A DNA stretch of 52,511 bases from positions 1 to 52,511 of the forward strand of contig CAMFBH010000011.1 in NCBI GenBank assembly GCA_945948515.1. The letters run 5' to 3'. Positions 49,659 through 52,511 of this stretch are shown here, in pieces. The notes under the pieces were generated by a model. That model made no database searches, was not told where the DNA came from, and saw nothing but the letters and a program-made list of their open reading frames with translations. This stretch comes from an uncultured Clostridia bacterium (lineage in GTDB: Bacteria > Bacillota > Clostridia > Oscillospirales > Acutalibacteraceae). Numbering within the stretch: the stretch's first letter is position 1; every line of letters starts with the position of its first letter. Both the position numbers and the translations under genes were made by a program.

Positions 49659-50936
49659 ATGGAGAAAACCAAAAAAGCAGGTAGAATTATTAAAAAAATT
49701 CTTCTTGCAATTTTAATAAGCGCCTTGGCTGTTGCCGTGGTTGCGGCCTGTGCAAATGCTGTAACAGCTAAGCTTAATCTTAATTATATTGAAAAAGAAA
49801 TTAAAAGTGTTTCTTATGAAAATCAGCTTGTACCTAAAATTGATGAAAGCACGAATTGCAAAACCTTTTATACCGACGGCGATTTAAAGGTTATGCAGCT
49901 TTCGGATGTACATATCGGTGGCGGTTGGATGAGCTATAAAAAGGACAGAGCCGCTATAAATTGCGTTGCAAATATGGTTTATGAGGAAAAGCCGGATTTA
50001 ATTATCATTACAGGCGACAGTGTTTATCCCGTTCCGTTTCAGTCAGGAACATTCAATAATAAAACGGGTGCAAAAATATTTGCCAATCTTATGGACAGTC
50101 TCGGAGTTTACTGGGCTCCCATTTTCGGAAATCACGATACCGAAGCTTATGCTTTTTTCAGCAGAAAGAGTATTTCCGAATACTATGAAGCAAAGGCTTA
50201 TTTGAAGGACGGAAAAGAGAGCTATTGCCTGTTTTGTGCCGGAGATGAAAATATAGACGGCTTCGGGAACTATGCTGTTAATGTTAAAAACAGCGCAGGT
50301 GTAATCACACAAAGCTTTTTCCTTATGGACACAGGCTCATATGTTGATAACGATTATTTCGGTGCGCTTTGGAAATATGACGGACTTCATCAGAATCAGA
50401 TAGATTGGTATGAAGCAACGCTCAAAGAATTCGAAAAGCAAAATCAGCTTGCGGGCGCTTCTATGCCGAAATCAATGCTGTTTATTCATATTCCGATGGA
50501 GGAATATAAAATCGCATGGGATGAGTATGTAAATAATAATTATCAGGAAACTGAAGATGTAAAGTATTTTCACGGAGAATCGGGAGAGCCCGGTGAAGAT
50601 GTATATCCCAGCCTCTATCCGGATAATATGTTTGAAACAATAGAGAAACTCGGTTCAACTCAGGCAATATTCTGCGGTCATGACCATTTGAACAATTTCT
50701 CAATAAGCTATAAGGGCGTTCGTTTAACCTACGGCTTTACCATTGATTATCTTGCTTATACCGGAATAAAGGATTACGGCAGACAGCGAGGATGCACGCT
50801 TATAAATGTTAAATCTGACGGCGGCTTTGAATGTAAGCAGGAAAACTATTATCAGGAAAAATACGAGAACGAAAACAGAGAAGAAGTTACAATGGACTAT
50901 TATTATTCCGAAGAAAAAAGATTAAACAATGACTAA
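49659..50936 (+). CDS. Calcineurin-like metallophosphoesterase with N-terminal membrane anchor
   Basis: A 425-residue protein. The start at 49659 has AGAGGGGG upstream. Basic N terminus and a hydrophobic helix (about residues 12-32, LLAILISALAVAVVAACA) indicate a signal anchor, placing the catalytic domain outside. Motifs: LSDVHIGGG (intact D-x-H), TGDSVYP, GNHDTE, IHIPMEEY and CGHDHLNNF. It is a distant paralogue of the protein at 142-1263, which has a Gln in place of the motif-1 His and a C-terminal anchor. The substrate is unknown; phosphodiesters or teichoic-acid type polymers are possible, which is inference. Confidence 0.85.
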   Translation: MEKTKKAGRIIKKILLAILISALAVAVVAACANAVTAKLNLNYIEKEIKSVSYENQLVPKIDESTNCKTFYTDGDLKVMQLSDVHIGGGWMSYKKDRAAINCVANMVYEEKPDLIIITGDSVYPVPFQSGTFNNKTGAKIFANLMDSLGVYWAPIFGNHDTEAYAFFSRKSISEYYEAKAYLKDGKESYCLFCAGDENIDGFGNYAVNVKNSAGVITQSFFLMDTGSYVDNDYFGALWKYDGLHQNQIDWYEATLKEFEKQNQLAGASMPKSMLFIHIPMEEYKIAWDEYVNNNYQETEDVKYFHGESGEPGEDVYPSLYPDNMFETIEKLGSTQAIFCGHDHLNNFSISYKGVRLTYGFTIDYLAYTGIKDYGRQRGCTLINVKSDGGFECKQENYYQEKYENENREEVTMDYYYSEEKRLNND

Positions 50937-50937
50937 A

Positions 50938-50977
50938 TAAAAATCCCGTCTGACTTCAAATCAGACGGGATTTTTTT
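50938..50977. terminator. Bidirectional terminator between converging genes
   Basis: A 13-bp perfect stem AAATCCCGTCTGA (50941-50953) with TCAGACGGGATTT (50961-50973), loop CTTCAAA, with T and A runs on both sides. Confidence 0.92.
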
Positions 50978-52511
50978 ACTCAAAAAGATAAACTCTTGTT
51001 TCGTATGGTCTTGTTTTAAATCCGTTGCCCTGAACAAAGTTTGTTTTGTAGTTGCACAGAATAGCCCTTCCTTTTTCCAGGTCAAAGCCTTTAGGCGCTT
51101 CAAAAGCAACGCCTTCTTCGGTGAAAGAATTAATAACAAGAAGCTTTTTACCGTTTAAGCTCCTTGCGTAAACGTACAGCTTGTCGGAGCTTTTATAGTA
51201 TTCCTTGTAGTCACCGTAAATTGCAATCTCATTTTCCTTTTTGAATTTAATCAGTGCCTTGTAGTGATTTAAAATTGAATCGGGATTTTGCATTTCGTTT
51301 TCTGCATTAATTTCCTTGTAGTTGGTGTTAACGGGAAACCAAGGGGTGCCCGTTGTAAATCCCGCATTTTCATCGGAATTCCACTGAACGGGAGTTCGGC
51401 TGTTATCGCGTGTTGATTTAACAGCGTTTTCCCAGCACTTTTCTTCACTCATATGAAGAGTGTTTCTTGCAACCTTGTAATTGTTGTGAACAAAGCAATC
51501 AACATAGTCATCAAGGGAATTCAGGCGCGTGTTAACCATTCCGATTTCCTGACCCTGATAAATGAAGGGAGTGCCTTGCTGAAGCATATACATATTTGCA
51601 AGCATTTTTCCCGATTCGGTTCTGTATTTTTCACTTCCGTAGCGCGATATAATTCTCGGATGATCGTGATTTTCAATGTAAAGAGTGTTCCAAGCTCTTC
51701 CGTTAATCTTTTCCTGCCAAGATGAAAAAGCGCGCTTCATTTTTTTAAGGTTGAACTTTGTTTGCAAAAAGTCCATAAGAAAGCAGTCCGCTTCAATATG
51801 CTGAAAATGGAACATTAAATCAAGCTCTTTATTGTTTTCATCTATGTATTTAAGAGCGTTTCGCGGAGTCATCATCGGAGCTTCGCCAACGGTAAAGCAG
51901 TCGTACTCATCGGTGACCTCGCGATATTCTTTGAGATATTTATGAATATTCGGTCCGTCCATATAATGCTCTATACCTGCGGCGGCAGGAAGGGGAATTC
52001 CGTCGGGAAGTCCTTCGCGCTTTGAAATAAAGGTTATAACATCTTCTCTGAAGCCGTCAACTCCCATATCAAGCCAGAATCGCATTATATCCTTAACCTC
52101 ACTGCGAACCTTAGGATTATCATGGTTTAGGTCGGGCTGCTTTTTAGCAAAAACATGAAGATAATATTCGCCGAGCTTTTCGTTGTATTCCCATGCGCCT
52201 CCCTCGAAGCAGGAGAGCCAGTTGTTCGGAGGCTTTTTACCGCCAAACCTACCCTTGCGCCAAATATAGTAGTCGTGATAGGGAGAATCGGGATTTTGTG
52301 ATTCAATAAACCATTGGTGTTCATCGGAGGTGTGATTAACAACAAGGTCCATAATAACCTTCATTCCTCTTTTGTGCGCCTCATCAAGAACCTTTTTAAA
52401 CAAATCCAAATCGCCGTAGTCGGGATGAATGTTTTTGTAATCGGCAATGTCGTAGCCGAAATCGGCATTCGGAGACGGATACAGCGGAGAAAACCAAATG
52501 CAGTTAATTCC
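50976..52511 (-). CDS. GH13 alpha-glucosidase (oligo-1,6-glucosidase type), N terminus outside the window
   Basis: 511 residues are visible; the reading frame stays open to the window edge, where it begins GINCIWFSPLYPSPN. About 50 N-terminal residues are missing. Catalytic motifs are complete: DLVVNHTSDEH region, GVDGFREDVI (nucleophile Asp), VGEAPM (acid/base Glu) and ENHDHPR (third Asp). GYDIADYKNI and QGQEIGMVN are typical of GH13 subfamily 31-like enzymes cleaving alpha-1,6 or alpha-1,4 oligoglucosides in the cytoplasm. It is related to the enzyme at 20315-22240. Whether it also carries the helical N-terminal domain cannot be seen. Confidence 0.93.
   Translation of the reverse strand, partial: GINCIWFSPLYPSPNADFGYDIADYKNIHPDYGDLDLFKKVLDEAHKRGMKVIMDLVVNHTSDEHQWFIESQNPDSPYHDYYIWRKGRFGGKKPPNNWLSCFEGGAWEYNEKLGEYYLHVFAKKQPDLNHDNPKVRSEVKDIMRFWLDMGVDGFREDVITFISKREGLPDGIPLPAAAGIEHYMDGPNIHKYLKEYREVTDEYDCFTVGEAPMMTPRNALKYIDENNKELDLMFHFQHIEADCFLMDFLQTKFNLKKMKRAFSSWQEKINGRAWNTLYIENHDHPRIISRYGSEKYRTESGKMLANMYMLQQGTPFIYQGQEIGMVNTRLNSLDDYVDCFVHNNYKVARNTLHMSEEKCWENAVKSTRDNSRTPVQWNSDENAGFTTGTPWFPVNTNYKEINAENEMQNPDSILNHYKALIKFKKENEIAIYGDYKEYYKSSDKLYVYARSLNGKKLLVINSFTEEGVAFEAPKGFDLEKGRAILCNYKTNFVQGNGFKTRPYETRVYLFE

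Noticed and set aside
1..52511. CRISPR array, restriction system or prophage
   Set aside because: No regularly spaced repeats, no cas, methylase, integrase, capsid or toxin-antitoxin gene pairs were seen on either strand.

Overview
The window looks like a stretch of chromosome from a low-to-moderate-GC, Gram-positive, spore-forming anaerobe of the class Clostridia, most likely a gut member of the Oscillospirales/Ruminococcaceae kind. The reasons are a clear SpoVAD, AT-rich spacers, strong AGGAGG-type ribosome binding sites, frequent TTG starts, a split archaeal/clostridial-type glutamate synthase, both GlnRS and GluRS, a minimal SufCB pair, a split MetH, and intracellular glycoside hydrolases. 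The genus placement is inference. No phage, transposase or CRISPR array is visible.

Layout. 1-3000: membrane-anchored metallophosphoesterase, GtrA-like protein and spoVAD. 3008-5590 (-): a Tet(M)/EF-G-like GTPase fused to a Rae1/YacP-type NYN nuclease domain, the most interesting gene here. 5886-9126: divergent flavoprotein, a probable 48-aa membrane peptide and a CapA-like protein. 9224-17953: a nitrogen-assimilation block with glnA, an ammonium transporter carrying its own C-terminal PII domain, and a five-gene glutamate synthase operon (split GltB modules, a four-cluster ferredoxin, an FAD/NAD oxidoreductase). purF follows. 19489-20122: tRNA-Ser facing tRNA-Thr and tRNA-Asp, with two short tRNA-derived palindromic elements between them. 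20315-24548: GH13 glucosidase, PHP phosphatase, DUF6512-like membrane protein, esterase. 24581-31324 (-): a translation-centred operon gltX-glnS-typA-hemW plus two tiny genes. 31543-38206: acyltransferase, GH2 enzyme, mnmA, tex. 38461-41385: copper module csoR-copA with two operators and an embedded CopZ. 41495-42695 (-): a GH16 remnant, then rplM-rpsI. 42981-46853: metF, MetH reactivation domain and MetH core. 46916-50936: second acyltransferase, sufCB and a second metallophosphoesterase. 50976-end (-): a second GH13 enzyme cut by the window edge.

How the genes fit together. The centre of the window handles glutamine and glutamate: ammonium uptake (Amt-PII), fixation (GlnA), glutamate formation (GltS), first use in purines (PurF) and charging onto tRNA (GltX, GlnS). 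Transcription of this block appears to be gated by intrinsic terminators placed just after a promoter (glnA) or just before a gene (amt), the latter preceded by a structured RNA element I could not assign. The methionine block splits MetH into a core and a separate reactivation protein. Two glycoside hydrolases of different families (GH13 and GH2) share the same uncharacterised helical accessory domain.

All calls come from reading the sequence. No database search was run, so family names rest on motif and length recognition.
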